Assembly (NCBI GenBank): GCA_902567945.1
Contig: CACFOC010000006.1
Location: 1 to 41,988, forward strand
Source: an uncultured Pelagibacteraceae bacterium
Lineage (GTDB): Bacteria > Pseudomonadota > Alphaproteobacteria > Pelagibacterales > Pelagibacteraceae
DNA: 41,988 bases
Direction of reading: 5' to 3'
Position 1 is the first letter of the stretch; each line of letters starts with the position of its first letter. Positions 16,511-24,982 of this stretch are shown here, in pieces. A model generated the notes under the pieces. That model was not told where the DNA came from. It did no database searches and was given only the letters and a program-made list of their open reading frames with translations. Position numbers and translations under genes: made by a program.

Positions 16511-17271
16511 CTAACGTAAAAAAATTTAGAATTATAAAATTTAAATCAAAACCTATATTATCTGCTAAGAGCATCTCAAAATCTTTTGATCAGAGGATGA
16601 TTTTAAGAAAAATTGATATTCATCTCAACCAAGGTGAAATGTTAGGTCTATTAGGAAGTAATGGTGCTGGCAAAAGTACATTTATGAACATTGTGTTGGG
16701 TCTTATAAAATGTGATTTTGGTGATATATTTTTAGGAAACACAAAATTAACCCATCTAGCAATTCATGATAGATCCAAATTGGGTATTGCTTATTTGCCT
16801 CAACAAACTTCTATTTTTAGAGGGCTCACAGTTTATGAAAATTTATTAGGTATAGCTCAAATTGTAAAAAAAAATACGTCTGAACAAAAAGATATTGTTG
16901 AAAAATTAATGGCAGAATTTTCTATAACACACCTAAGAGATGTTAAGGCTACATCTTTATCTGGTGGTGAAAGACGTAGAACAGAAATAGCAAGATGTTT
17001 AATAAACAATCCTAAAGTTTTATTGCTAGATGAACCATTTGCAGGAGTTGATTTATTATCTATTCAAGAAATTAAAGGTCTTCTATTAAAATTACAAAAC
17101 AGAGGATGTGCAGTACTTGTTACTGATCATAATGCCTCACAACTTCTGAGTGTCGTAGACCGCGCTTATGTTTTGGCTAACGGGACGATTGTTGCAAACG
17201 GGCTTCCAAGACAAATTGTAAATACTACTGAAGCACAAAAGCTTTACTTCGGTTCAGATTTTAAATTTTAA
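16507..17271 (+). CDS. lptB: LPS export ABC transporter ATP-binding protein LptB
   Basis: This 254-residue ATPase powers extraction of lipopolysaccharide from the inner membrane with LptF and LptG. Walker A is GSNGAGKSTFMN, the Q-loop is IAYLPQQTSIFRGLTVYENL, the signature is LSGGERRRTEIARCL and Walker B is VLLLDEPFAGVDLLSIQEIK. The stretch LVTDHNASQLLSVVDRAYVL is diagnostic of LptB. An N-terminal extension of about 15 residues precedes the core. It overlaps lptC at ATGA and ends one base into the aroA start (TAATG). The usual downstream rpoN-hpf genes are replaced by aroA. Confidence 0.94.
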   Translation: MTNVKKFRIIKFKSKPILSAKSISKSFDQRMILRKIDIHLNQGEMLGLLGSNGAGKSTFMNIVLGLIKCDFGDIFLGNTKLTHLAIHDRSKLGIAYLPQQTSIFRGLTVYENLLGIAQIVKKNTSEQKDIVEKLMAEFSITHLRDVKATSLSGGERRRTEIARCLINNPKVLLLDEPFAGVDLLSIQEIKGLLLKLQNRGCAVLVTDHNASQLLSVVDRAYVLANGTIVANGLPRQIVNTTEAQKLYFGSDFKF

Positions 17272-18614
17272 TGAATCAACAATTTTCTGTTTTAATAAAA
17301 AAAAAAATAAATAAATTTAATAAAACTATAAGTGTGGAAGGAGATAAGAGTCTTAGTCTTAGATCCATTCTCTTAGCAAGCCAATGTATTGGTGCTTCAA
17401 AAATTACAAATATATTGGAATCAGAAGATGTTTTAAATTGCGTTAAAGCTTTAAAAAAATTAGGGGTTAAAATAATAAAAAAAAAAAACGTACATACTGT
17501 TTATGGAAACGGTCTAAGTTCTTTTAGGTCAAAAAAACTAACCAAAATTTATTTAGGTAATAGTGGAACTACAAGTCGGTTACTTGCTGGCCTGCTTTCA
17601 ACTAATCCAGGAAAGTTCTACTTATATGGAGATAGCTCTATGAATAAAAGAGATATGTCGAGAATAATAAAACCTCTAGAAAAAATTGGGTGTTTTTTTT
17701 ATCCTAAAGGTAAAACCGTTTTACCCCTTACTATTGAGGGAACCAATATGCCTTTAGCGCAAAAACATTTAGAAAAAATTGGAAGCGCACAAGTTAAAAG
17801 CTCTATACTTTTGGCAGCCTTAGCCACTGCTGGGATTACTACTATCAAAGAAGAAATTATCAGCAGAAATCATACCGAAAATTTTTTAAAAATGATCAAT
17901 GCAGATATAAAGATTAAAAAGTTAAAAAAAGGCAATTTAATTACATTAGCTGGTCAAAAAAATCTTTACTCTTTTAATTACATAATACCATCTGATCCTT
18001 CTTCGGCCGCATTTTTTATTGTTCTTGCTCTAATAATACCCAAATCTAAAATCTTAATTAAAAATGTAAATTGTAACCCGACTAGGACAGGTTTAATTTC
18101 TATTTTAAAAAAAATGAACGCACATATAAAAATAGTGAATACAAGAAAAAAACATGGTGAAACTGTTGGCGATATATTCGTAAAAAGCAGCAAATTAAAA
18201 CCAATAAATTTTCCAAAAAAATTTGTTACTAGTACTATAGATGAATTTCCTTTGTTATTTATAATGACTTCCCTCATAAAAGGAACTTCAAAATTTTCTG
18301 ACATTAGTGAATTAAGAAACAAAGAATCAGATAGAATAAAATGTATGGAAAGAGGTTTAAATCAGATTGGAATAAAAACTAGATCGACAAAAAGTAGTTT
18401 AACTATATTTGGTAATCCGAATTTAAAAATAAAGAAAATTATTAATATTCATACATATAATGATCATAGAATAGCTATGTCTTTTATAATCTTAGCGCTA
18501 TTAACGGGAGGTCCAATCAAAATTAATAATTGCGAAACCATTAATACTTCATTTCCAGGTTTTATTACATTAATTAAAAAAATGGGGGCAAAAATTGAAA
18601 TCAAAAAAAAATAG
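17271..18614 (+). CDS. aroA: 3-phosphoshikimate 1-carboxyvinyltransferase (EPSP synthase)
   Basis: This 447-residue enzyme makes 5-enolpyruvylshikimate 3-phosphate from shikimate 3-phosphate and phosphoenolpyruvate in aromatic amino acid synthesis. Substrate-binding residues are kept: GDKSLSLRS (the catalytic-site lysine and arginine), YLGNSGTTSRLLAGLL, IGSAQVKSSILLAALA, IPSDPSSAAFFIVLAL, STIDEFPLLFIM, LRNKESDRIKCM and YNDHRIAMSF. Two usual residues differ: GDKSxSHR has leucine for histidine and the RPMxR motif reads RDMSR. The class II pattern of alphaproteobacteria fits. It overlaps lptB by one base and cmk by 20. Confidence 0.94.
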   Translation: MNQQFSVLIKKKINKFNKTISVEGDKSLSLRSILLASQCIGASKITNILESEDVLNCVKALKKLGVKIIKKKNVHTVYGNGLSSFRSKKLTKIYLGNSGTTSRLLAGLLSTNPGKFYLYGDSSMNKRDMSRIIKPLEKIGCFFYPKGKTVLPLTIEGTNMPLAQKHLEKIGSAQVKSSILLAALATAGITTIKEEIISRNHTENFLKMINADIKIKKLKKGNLITLAGQKNLYSFNYIIPSDPSSAAFFIVLALIIPKSKILIKNVNCNPTRTGLISILKKMNAHIKIVNTRKKHGETVGDIFVKSSKLKPINFPKKFVTSTIDEFPLLFIMTSLIKGTSKFSDISELRNKESDRIKCMERGLNQIGIKTRSTKSSLTIFGNPNLKIKKIINIHTYNDHRIAMSFIILALLTGGPIKINNCETINTSFPGFITLIKKMGAKIEIKKK

Positions 18615-19257
18615 CCCAATATTAGTAGCTATAGATTCGACTGCAGGATCTGGCTCAACCTCATTATCACTTAAATTAGCAAAACACTATAAACTTAGAT
18701 ATCTTGATACAGGTAAGGTATACCGTTGGTGTGCTCTACAAATCATACAAAAAAAACCAAAAAATAAAATTAAATTTTTAAAAAAAAAAATTAATTTATT
18801 AACTCTTAAAGAATTACAAAATAAAAAACTAATTGATGATAAGGTTGCGCAAGTGACGTCTCAAATATCCAGTGACATTCGTTTGAGACAACTAGTTTTA
18901 AACTTCCAAAAACAGATAGCTTACAATATACCCAAAGGATATAAAGGAAGCATATTAAATGGCAGAGACATAACACACAATATTGTTCCGGATGCAACTT
19001 TCAAATTCTATGTAACTGCAAGCTTGGGTGTAAGAAGCAAAAGGAGGTATAAAGAATTAAAAAAACTTGGAAAAAATGATAGTTATAAAAAAATTCTCAA
19101 AAGTCTCAGAAATAGAGACAAATCTGATAAAAATAGAGCTAAACGAAAAGGAAAACTAATAAAAACCAAGGATTCCTACTTGATAAATACAACTCATCTG
19201 TCTATAAAAAGTGGCTTTCTAAAAATTAAGAAAATAATGGATAGAAAGATAAAATAA
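18595..19257 (+). CDS. cmk: Cytidylate kinase-like protein with degenerate P-loop
   Basis: The position between aroA and rpsA and the sequence YLDTGKVYRWCALQI, DATFKFYVTASLGVRSKRRY and RDKSDKNRAKRK identify this 220-residue protein as the Cmk orthologue, which phosphorylates CMP and dCMP. However, the phosphate-binding loop reads AIDSTAGSGSTSLS where families have GPAGSGKST: the Walker A lysine is serine and the first glycine is serine. The DGRD motif is NGRD, followed by ITHNIV instead of MGTVV. The start is a TTG at 18595 inside aroA, 20 bases before its stop. The frame is intact. Function as a CMP kinase is therefore doubtful or depends on other residues. Confidence 0.8.
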   Translation: MKSKKNSPILVAIDSTAGSGSTSLSLKLAKHYKLRYLDTGKVYRWCALQIIQKKPKNKIKFLKKKINLLTLKELQNKKLIDDKVAQVTSQISSDIRLRQLVLNFQKQIAYNIPKGYKGSILNGRDITHNIVPDATFKFYVTASLGVRSKRRYKELKKLGKNDSYKKILKSLRNRDKSDKNRAKRKGKLIKTKDSYLINTTHLSIKSGFLKIKKIMDRKIK

Positions 19258-19259
19258 AT

Positions 19260-20975
19260 ATGGAAGAAATTATAAAGACAGAAAAAAGTAAATCGCACAA
19301 AGAATTTGAAGAACTTCTTTCAAAGGACATGGGTAGCAGGAACTTTAAAGAAGGAGAAATAATCTCAGGCATAGTAAGTAATATTGGAAAGAAACATGTC
19401 TTTATTGATATCCAAGCAAAATCTGAAGGCACAATACCCATTGAGGAATTCGTGCTTACGAAAGAAATAGATAAAATTAAAATTGGAAGTAAAGTTGACG
19501 TGCTTTTAGAAAAAATTGAAAATAAAACTGGAGATGTAGTCATCAGCCGTGAAAAAGCAAGAAAGGCACATGCCTGGAAAAAAATGGAAAAAGCTTACGA
19601 AAAAAAAGAAGAGGTTAAAGGAATTATTATTTCAAAGTGCAAAGGTGGGTTTGTAGTAGATGTTGACTCATGCTTATGTTTTCTACCAGGATCACAAGTT
19701 GATCTGAGACCAACAAAAAATATTGATCATCTAATGAGAATACCTCAAACGTTCGAGTGTGTAAAACTCGATAAACGCAGAGGAAACATTGTTTTATCAA
19801 GAAGAGCTATTATAGAAAAAATTAGAGACCACGATAGAGATAAAATAATATCAAAAATAAAAGAAGGTGATGTTGTTCAAGGAACTGTAAAGAATATTAC
19901 TGATTGGGGAGCCTTTGTTAATGTAGATGGTGTAGATGCTCTCTTACATATAACTGATATATCATGGGATCGAATAGGAAGACCCTCAGATTTGCTTTCT
20001 ATCGGACAATCAATAAAAGCAAAAGTAATTAAAATAGAAGAAGGATCAAAAAAAATAAGTTTAGGGATTAAACAACTTACTGAAGATCCTTACCTAAAAG
20101 TAATAAACAAATATGAAGTAGGAAAAAATTATGAAGCCACGGTTAGTAAAATTCAAGATTATGGTGCTTTTGCAAAATTAGATGAAGGTTTGGAAGGATT
20201 AATTCATCAATCAGAGTTGTCTTGGACCAAAAAAAATGTTCACCCAGGAAAAATTTTAGCTACCTCCCAAAAAATAACAGTTCAAATTTTAGAGAAAGAT
20301 ATCGAAAAACGTAGATTGAGCTTGAGTTATAAAAATACTTTAGCAAATCCTTGGACTAGATTTGAAGAAAATTTTAAAGTTAATGATGAGGCGGAAGGAA
20401 CAATAAAAAATATAACTAACTATGCGCTTTTTGTATCAATAAAAAACTCTGAGCTTGATGGCATGATTCATTATAAAGATATAAGTTGGGTGGAAAAAGA
20501 ATCAGATTTAGAAAAATATAAAAAAAAACAAGTAATCAAATTTAAAATTTTAGAAATAAATCAAGAAAAAGAAAAAATTAGACTGGGAATTAAGCAGCTC
20601 ACTAAAGACCCATTTGAACTTTTCTTTAATAAAAAAATATCTGATGTTGTGACCGCTATAGTAGATGGTCCTTCAAAAAATGGAATTTTTGTTAATGTTG
20701 GTAATAAAATGCCTTCAATTTTAATCAAAAAAAATCAGTTGGCCAAAGATCCAGAAAATTGTCGAATTTCACGCTTTGTTAAAGGTGATAAGCTTGACTG
20801 TATGATAACTGATATTGATAAAGAGGGAAGAACAGTAACATTATCAATAAAAGCACTTGAAGAAAAACAATCTAAAGAGGCTGTTAAAAAATATGGTTCA
20901 ACAGATTCTGGCGCTTTGTTAGGAGATATACTAGGACCACTTTTAAAAAAAAAAAAGCCAAAAAGTAAAAAATAG
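19260..20975 (+). CDS. rpsA: 30S ribosomal protein S1
   Basis: The 571 residues contain six S1 RNA-binding repeats, as in E. coli-type S1, starting near residues 32, 119, 205, 290, 377 and 464. The best preserved are VVQGTVKNITDWGAFVNVDG and YEATVSKIQDYGAFAKLDEG, with the classic SWTKKNVHPGKI and ISLGIKQLTEDP linkers. S1 binds mRNA at the ribosome and aids initiation on messages with weak ribosome binding sites, fitting a genome where such sites are often unclear. The end LLGDILGPLLKKKKPKSKK is very basic. It starts two bases after cmk and is followed by ihfB after 17 bases, the order conserved widely in Proteobacteria. Confidence 0.97.
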   Translation: MEEIIKTEKSKSHKEFEELLSKDMGSRNFKEGEIISGIVSNIGKKHVFIDIQAKSEGTIPIEEFVLTKEIDKIKIGSKVDVLLEKIENKTGDVVISREKARKAHAWKKMEKAYEKKEEVKGIIISKCKGGFVVDVDSCLCFLPGSQVDLRPTKNIDHLMRIPQTFECVKLDKRRGNIVLSRRAIIEKIRDHDRDKIISKIKEGDVVQGTVKNITDWGAFVNVDGVDALLHITDISWDRIGRPSDLLSIGQSIKAKVIKIEEGSKKISLGIKQLTEDPYLKVINKYEVGKNYEATVSKIQDYGAFAKLDEGLEGLIHQSELSWTKKNVHPGKILATSQKITVQILEKDIEKRRLSLSYKNTLANPWTRFEENFKVNDEAEGTIKNITNYALFVSIKNSELDGMIHYKDISWVEKESDLEKYKKKQVIKFKILEINQEKEKIRLGIKQLTKDPFELFFNKKISDVVTAIVDGPSKNGIFVNVGNKMPSILIKKNQLAKDPENCRISRFVKGDKLDCMITDIDKEGRTVTLSIKALEEKQSKEAVKKYGSTDSGALLGDILGPLLKKKKPKSKK

Positions 20976-20992
20976 TTATATAATAATATCCA

Positions 20993-21298
20993 ATGGTTAA
21001 ATCTGAGTTAGTACAAAAACTCTGCAATAAGCATCCCAGTATTTTGCGTAGGGATATGGAAAAGATTGTAGATATTATCGTCTTTGAAATTATTGAATCC
21101 CTGTGTCGCAATGAGGCCGTTGAAATAAGAGGTTTAGGTCGATTTAAGTCTGTAACAAGAAAAGCTAGAACAGGTAGAAATCCAAAAAATTCTTCAATAA
21201 TTCAAATACCTGAAAAAAAAGCAATTAGGTGGAAAATGAGTAAAATTTTATATAATAGATTAAACAAAGATTTTACTGAGAATAAAATAAGTGAATAA
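20993..21298 (+). CDS. ihfB: Integration host factor beta subunit (HU family)
   Basis: This 101-residue protein is in the HU/IHF family. MVKSELVQKLCNKHPSILRR and EKIVDIIVFEIIESL form the helical dimer core, VEIRGLGRFKSVTRKARTGR the strand and DNA-binding arm, and the RTGRNPKNSS hairpin tip includes the proline that intercalates into DNA. The position after rpsA is that of ihfB (himD). GFGxF is GLGRF and the usual PFFKxGK segment is IRWKMSK, so the flank of the arm is unusual. IHF bends DNA at specific sites and helps recombination, replication and transcription. It overlaps pyrF by 8 bases. Confidence 0.92.
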   Translation: MVKSELVQKLCNKHPSILRRDMEKIVDIIVFEIIESLCRNEAVEIRGLGRFKSVTRKARTGRNPKNSSIIQIPEKKAIRWKMSKILYNRLNKDFTENKISE

Positions 21299-21977
21299 AA
21301 TTATCCTCGCTCTAGATACCACAAATTTGGAAGAAGCCATTAATATTACCAAAAAAGTTAAGAACAAAATTTTTACTGTAAAATTAGGACTAGAATTTTT
21401 TAATGCACATGGAAAAGAAGGTGTAAAAAAATTTAATGAAATTGGAATAACAAATTTAATGCTAGATCTTAAATTGAAAGATATTCCAGAAACTGTTTAT
21501 AAAGCAATTAAAGCATTAAATGATATAAAATTTGGTTATTTAACCATACATGGCCAAGGGGGGAAAAAATTAATTGAAAATGCAAAAAAAGCATCTGATG
21601 AAATAAAATCTAGGCCAAAAATTATGATGGTAACAATTCTTACATCTTTAAGTGATTCTGATCTTAAAGACATGGGTAACGAGAATACTGTGGTTGAGCA
21701 AGTTGAAAAATTGGCAAAAGTTGCTAGAGAAATGGGAGTGGGTATTGTATGTTCTGGACGCGAAGCAAAAATTGTTAGAAAAATAATAGGCCAAGAACTC
21801 TTAATTTTTACCCCTGGAATACGTATGAAAGAAGATAACATTAATGATCAAAAACGTATTTGCACACCTGCAGAAAGTATAAAGAATGGAGCTAATCAAA
21901 TAATTATGGGAAGAAGTTTAATTAAAGGAAATATTCAAGAAAATATAGATAAAGTATCTAATTCTATCAAAGAGTAA
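21291..21977 (+). CDS. pyrF: Orotidine 5'-phosphate decarboxylase
   Basis: This 228-residue TIM-barrel enzyme performs the last step of UMP synthesis. The catalytic Asp-x-Lys-x-x-Asp motif is kept in LDLKLKDIPETV; the usual histidine in DLKLHD is lysine. Other family elements are ILALDTTNLEEA, FTVKLGLEFFNAHG, TILTSLSDSDL, TPGIRMKEDNINDQKR and the phosphate-binding IIMGRSLIKG. The start is a GTG at 21291, overlapping the ihfB stop. It is followed after 4 bases by trpB, without trpF, which sits between pyrF and trpB in many alphaproteobacteria. Confidence 0.93.
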   Translation: MNKIILALDTTNLEEAINITKKVKNKIFTVKLGLEFFNAHGKEGVKKFNEIGITNLMLDLKLKDIPETVYKAIKALNDIKFGYLTIHGQGGKKLIENAKKASDEIKSRPKIMMVTILTSLSDSDLKDMGNENTVVEQVEKLAKVAREMGVGIVCSGREAKIVRKIIGQELLIFTPGIRMKEDNINDQKRICTPAESIKNGANQIIMGRSLIKGNIQENIDKVSNSIKE

Positions 21978-21981
21978 TTTA

Positions 21982-23211
21982 ATGGCTAAAATAAAAAAAG
22001 GAATACCTTTAATTGATCAACATGATAAAAATGGTTTTTGGGGAAAATTTGGTGGAAATTTTATTCCTGAAACTTTGAAAAAGCCTGTAGAAGATCTTGC
22101 TTTATTATTTTCAAAATTAAGAAAAGACAAAAAATTTATTAAAGAAAGAGATTATTATTTTAAAAATTGGGTAGGATCACCTACTTCTTTTATAAAACTA
22201 CATAATTTAACAGAACATTTAGACGGAGCTCAAATATGGGCAAAAGTTGTGTCGGAAGCTAATGGAGGAGCTCATAAAATTTATAATGCTACCGTTCATA
22301 GTCTCATAGCTAAAAAAGCAGGAAAAAAATATATAGTTGGGGATACAGGAGCTGGGTATGCTGGAAAAATGTTAAGTATGGCAGCAAAAAAATTTGGTTT
22401 GAAATGCAAAATATTTATGGGGGCAAAAGATATTAAAAGACAAAAACCAAATTGCGATGCAATGAGAAAAAATGGTGCAGAAATAGTTCCTGTTTATACA
22501 GGCAGCCAAACACTCGTAGATGCAGTAAGTGAATGCATGAGATATTGGGTATCAAACTGTGATACCACTCATATGTGTGTCGGATCTACGGTTGGGCCTA
22601 ATATATTTGTAAAAATTTGTGGATGGAGCACATCACAAATTTCCAGGGAACTCTTAGTACAAATTAAAGAAGAATTTGGTGGAATTCCAAAAAAATTAAA
22701 ATTAATAAACTGCGTTGGCGGAGGATCCTCAAGTTTTGGGTTTTGGAATGAATTTATGCATTATGATAAAAAACAAATTGAATTTATTGGAGTTGAAGCT
22801 GCCGGGCCAAAAAAAAGCAAAAGACACGCAGCACCTTTGACTTATGGATCAAAAATTGGAATATTGCATGGCTCAGCCCAGTATGTAAACCAAAACTCAG
22901 AAGGCCAAATAGAAGAAACCGAATCTATTAGCGCGGGGCTTGACTACCCGGGAGTCTCGGCTCTGCATTGCTTTTTAAAAGATACAAAAAGAGCAAGATA
23001 TACGGCGGCAAGTGACGAAGAAGCATTAAATGCATATCAAGTGGTTACTAAATTTGAAAATTTAAACCCTAGTTTAGAACCAAGTCATGCCTTTGCAGAA
23101 GCAATAAAGATAGCCCCAAAATTAAGTAAAGATACAATTATAATTGTAAATTCATGTGGTGATGCTCATAAAGATCGAGATATTTTAAAACAAAGATTAG
23201 GAAAATTTTAA
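21982..23211 (+). CDS. trpB: Tryptophan synthase beta chain homologue with altered active site
   Basis: Length (409), position before trpA and sequence (GKFGGNFIPETLKKPVEDLA, GGAHKIYNA, GSTVGPN, CVGGGSSSFG, EEALNAYQVVTKFE) mark this as the TrpB orthologue, which normally condenses indole with serine on pyridoxal phosphate. The PLP lysine in GAHK is kept, as is the GGGS phosphate loop and ISAGLDYPG. Many near-invariant residues are changed: the catalytic glutamate of AETGAGQHG is aspartate (GDTGAGYAG, also losing QHG), KREDLNHTGAHKIN is KVVSEANGGAHKIY, GPEH is SALH, and LSGRGDKD is SCGDAHKD. Reading frame and base use match the neighbours. It could be a modified TrpB, or a PLP enzyme with another substrate. 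Confidence 0.85.
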   Translation: MAKIKKGIPLIDQHDKNGFWGKFGGNFIPETLKKPVEDLALLFSKLRKDKKFIKERDYYFKNWVGSPTSFIKLHNLTEHLDGAQIWAKVVSEANGGAHKIYNATVHSLIAKKAGKKYIVGDTGAGYAGKMLSMAAKKFGLKCKIFMGAKDIKRQKPNCDAMRKNGAEIVPVYTGSQTLVDAVSECMRYWVSNCDTTHMCVGSTVGPNIFVKICGWSTSQISRELLVQIKEEFGGIPKKLKLINCVGGGSSSFGFWNEFMHYDKKQIEFIGVEAAGPKKSKRHAAPLTYGSKIGILHGSAQYVNQNSEGQIEETESISAGLDYPGVSALHCFLKDTKRARYTAASDEEALNAYQVVTKFENLNPSLEPSHAFAEAIKIAPKLSKDTIIIVNSCGDAHKDRDILKQRLGKF

Positions 23212-24014
23212 TGACCGTATCGCAAATTAGTTTGGCTTTTAAAAATTGTAAAAAAGAAAAAAAAGCAGCTCTAATAACTTTTACTGTCGCTGGTGATAAT
23301 ACTAAAAAAAATTCATTTAAAATATTAAATTCAATTGCAAAACATGCAGACATTCTTGAACTATCATTTTTGCACAACTGTCCTATCGCAGATGGAGGTC
23401 AAATCCAAAATAGCACCTATAGAGCTTTAAGAAATGGGACTACATTAAAAGATACTTTTCAAATTGCTAGAAAATTCAAAAATAATAATCCTAATAAACC
23501 TTTGATATTAATGGGTTATTATAATTTAATTTATCAGAGCGGTGAAAACAATTTTATAAAAAACTGTAAATTGTCTAAAGTTGATGGATTAATTGTTGTT
23601 GATTTACCTTGGCCTGAGAACAAAAAATTTGCTCAGAAATGTAAAAAGAAATCAATAAACTTTGTTCAACTTGTATCACCTACAACTTCTAAAGAAAGAA
23701 TGAAAAAAATTATTAAAGACTCGCATGATATGATTTATTACATCAGCATGCTGTCCACCACAGGCGGAAAATTAAAAGTTTCACCTAAAACCATTTTAAA
23801 AAATTATGCAAAAATTAAAAAAATTGATAAATCCAAAAACTTAGTAATAGGTTTTGGAATTACAAGTAAAAATATTTCATCCTTTAAAAAAGCTGATGGA
23901 TGCGTTGTTGGCTCGGAAATATGCAAAAAAATTTCAAAATCAATTAAAAATAAACAAAATCCTGTCACAAATGTTAGTAATATGGTAAAAAATCTAAGAA
24001 AGAGACTATCATGA
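23211..24014 (+). CDS. trpA: Tryptophan synthase alpha chain homologue with altered loop
   Basis: This 267-residue TIM-barrel protein follows trpB with a one-base overlap (TAATG). TrpA cleaves indole-glycerol phosphate to indole. The catalytic glutamate (ADILELSF) and aspartate (PIADGGQIQ) are retained, as are MGYYNLIYQSG, DGLIVVDLPWPEN and VIGFGITSK. The loop GVPFSDPxADGP, which touches the beta subunit, is replaced by SFLHNCPIADGG, and the active-site loop GVTGA is STTGG. The changes match those in the partner subunit, suggesting a co-adapted pair. trpF is not next to them. Confidence 0.87.
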   Translation: MTVSQISLAFKNCKKEKKAALITFTVAGDNTKKNSFKILNSIAKHADILELSFLHNCPIADGGQIQNSTYRALRNGTTLKDTFQIARKFKNNNPNKPLILMGYYNLIYQSGENNFIKNCKLSKVDGLIVVDLPWPENKKFAQKCKKKSINFVQLVSPTTSKERMKKIIKDSHDMIYYISMLSTTGGKLKVSPKTILKNYAKIKKIDKSKNLVIGFGITSKNISSFKKADGCVVGSEICKKISKSIKNKQNPVTNVSNMVKNLRKRLS

Positions 24015-24982
24015 ATTGGATAACACGTTGGAAAAAAATTGGAATTAAAGTAAAACAAATTTTTAAAAAACAACCATTAGGGCAAGAAGCTTCGGATTGG
24101 AAAAATTGCCCAAAGTGTCAAAAGATAAGTTATAAACCAGATTTATTTAATAATTCATATATTTGCGAATGTTCTTACCATTTTGACTTGCCGCCTAAAC
24201 TACGTTTGGAATCTCTTTTTGATTCAAGCTACGAAATTATCGAAGCTTCAGAAAATATTAATCCTGATCCTTTAAATTTTGAAGTGAAAGATGGAGCTAG
24301 AGAAGGATACAAGTATATAGACAAGGTAAAAAAATATAGGAAAATTACTAAACAGCAAACTGCTTTAATTTGTGCTTCGGGAAAAGTTTCTAACCTAAGT
24401 GCTGTTGTAGTCTGTTTTAATCCAAAATTTGGAGCAGGGCGTTTTGGCCCCGCAGAAAACGAACATTTTTTAAAAGCTGCTAATTTTGCTGTACAAAAAA
24501 AAGTTGACATTTGGGTAGTAGTTTACCAAAGCTCAGGGATTGACGTTCATACAGGTGTTACTGGTTTAGCCGGAATGACAAAAAGTGTAATTGCTATGAA
24601 TGAAATTAAAAAAAATAATATCCCTACTTTCTGTGTAGCCGCGCGGGCAACAGCCGGGGGTACTTATGCATCAAGTTTCTTTATGCATGATTTTATTATA
24701 ATTGAATCAAAATGTGTTGAAAATCTACTTTTTTCGGGAAAAAGAGTTACTGCTAATATTTTAAAAGGTACTGATCAAATACCAGATGATTTTGGTACAG
24801 CTCCAGGCGTAATGAAATCAGGACTAGCTGATATAACTCTTGAAAGTAGAAAAGAATTAAAAGACACTATATCTAAATTAGCTAAAATAATTTTAAAAGT
24901 AGATGATTTAAAAACAAAAAAAGTAGATGAAGCTCATGAAAATCCAGAAGATTTTAAAAAGACTGCTTCAACTGCATCCTAA
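24011..24982 (+). CDS. accD: Acetyl-CoA carboxylase carboxyltransferase beta subunit homologue, divergent
   Basis: The 323-residue protein lies exactly where accD is expected (trpA-accD-folC). The N-terminal zinc ribbon is present but modified: CPKC in the first half and CEC, one residue short of CxxC, in the second. The crotonase-like core aligns with AccD throughout, but motif residues differ: MGGSMGSVVGEK is GAGRFGPAENEH, SASGGARMQEG is YQSSGIDVHTG, DPTTGGVSASF is RATAGGTYASS, and GFAGPRVI is LFSGKRVT. AccD transfers the carboxyl group from biotin to acetyl-CoA with AccA. Whether it still does so is unclear. The start overlaps the trpA stop by 4 bases. Confidence 0.82.
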   Translation: MNWITRWKKIGIKVKQIFKKQPLGQEASDWKNCPKCQKISYKPDLFNNSYICECSYHFDLPPKLRLESLFDSSYEIIEASENINPDPLNFEVKDGAREGYKYIDKVKKYRKITKQQTALICASGKVSNLSAVVVCFNPKFGAGRFGPAENEHFLKAANFAVQKKVDIWVVVYQSSGIDVHTGVTGLAGMTKSVIAMNEIKKNNIPTFCVAARATAGGTYASSFFMHDFIIIESKCVENLLFSGKRVTANILKGTDQIPDDFGTAPGVMKSGLADITLESRKELKDTISKLAKIILKVDDLKTKKVDEAHENPEDFKKTASTAS

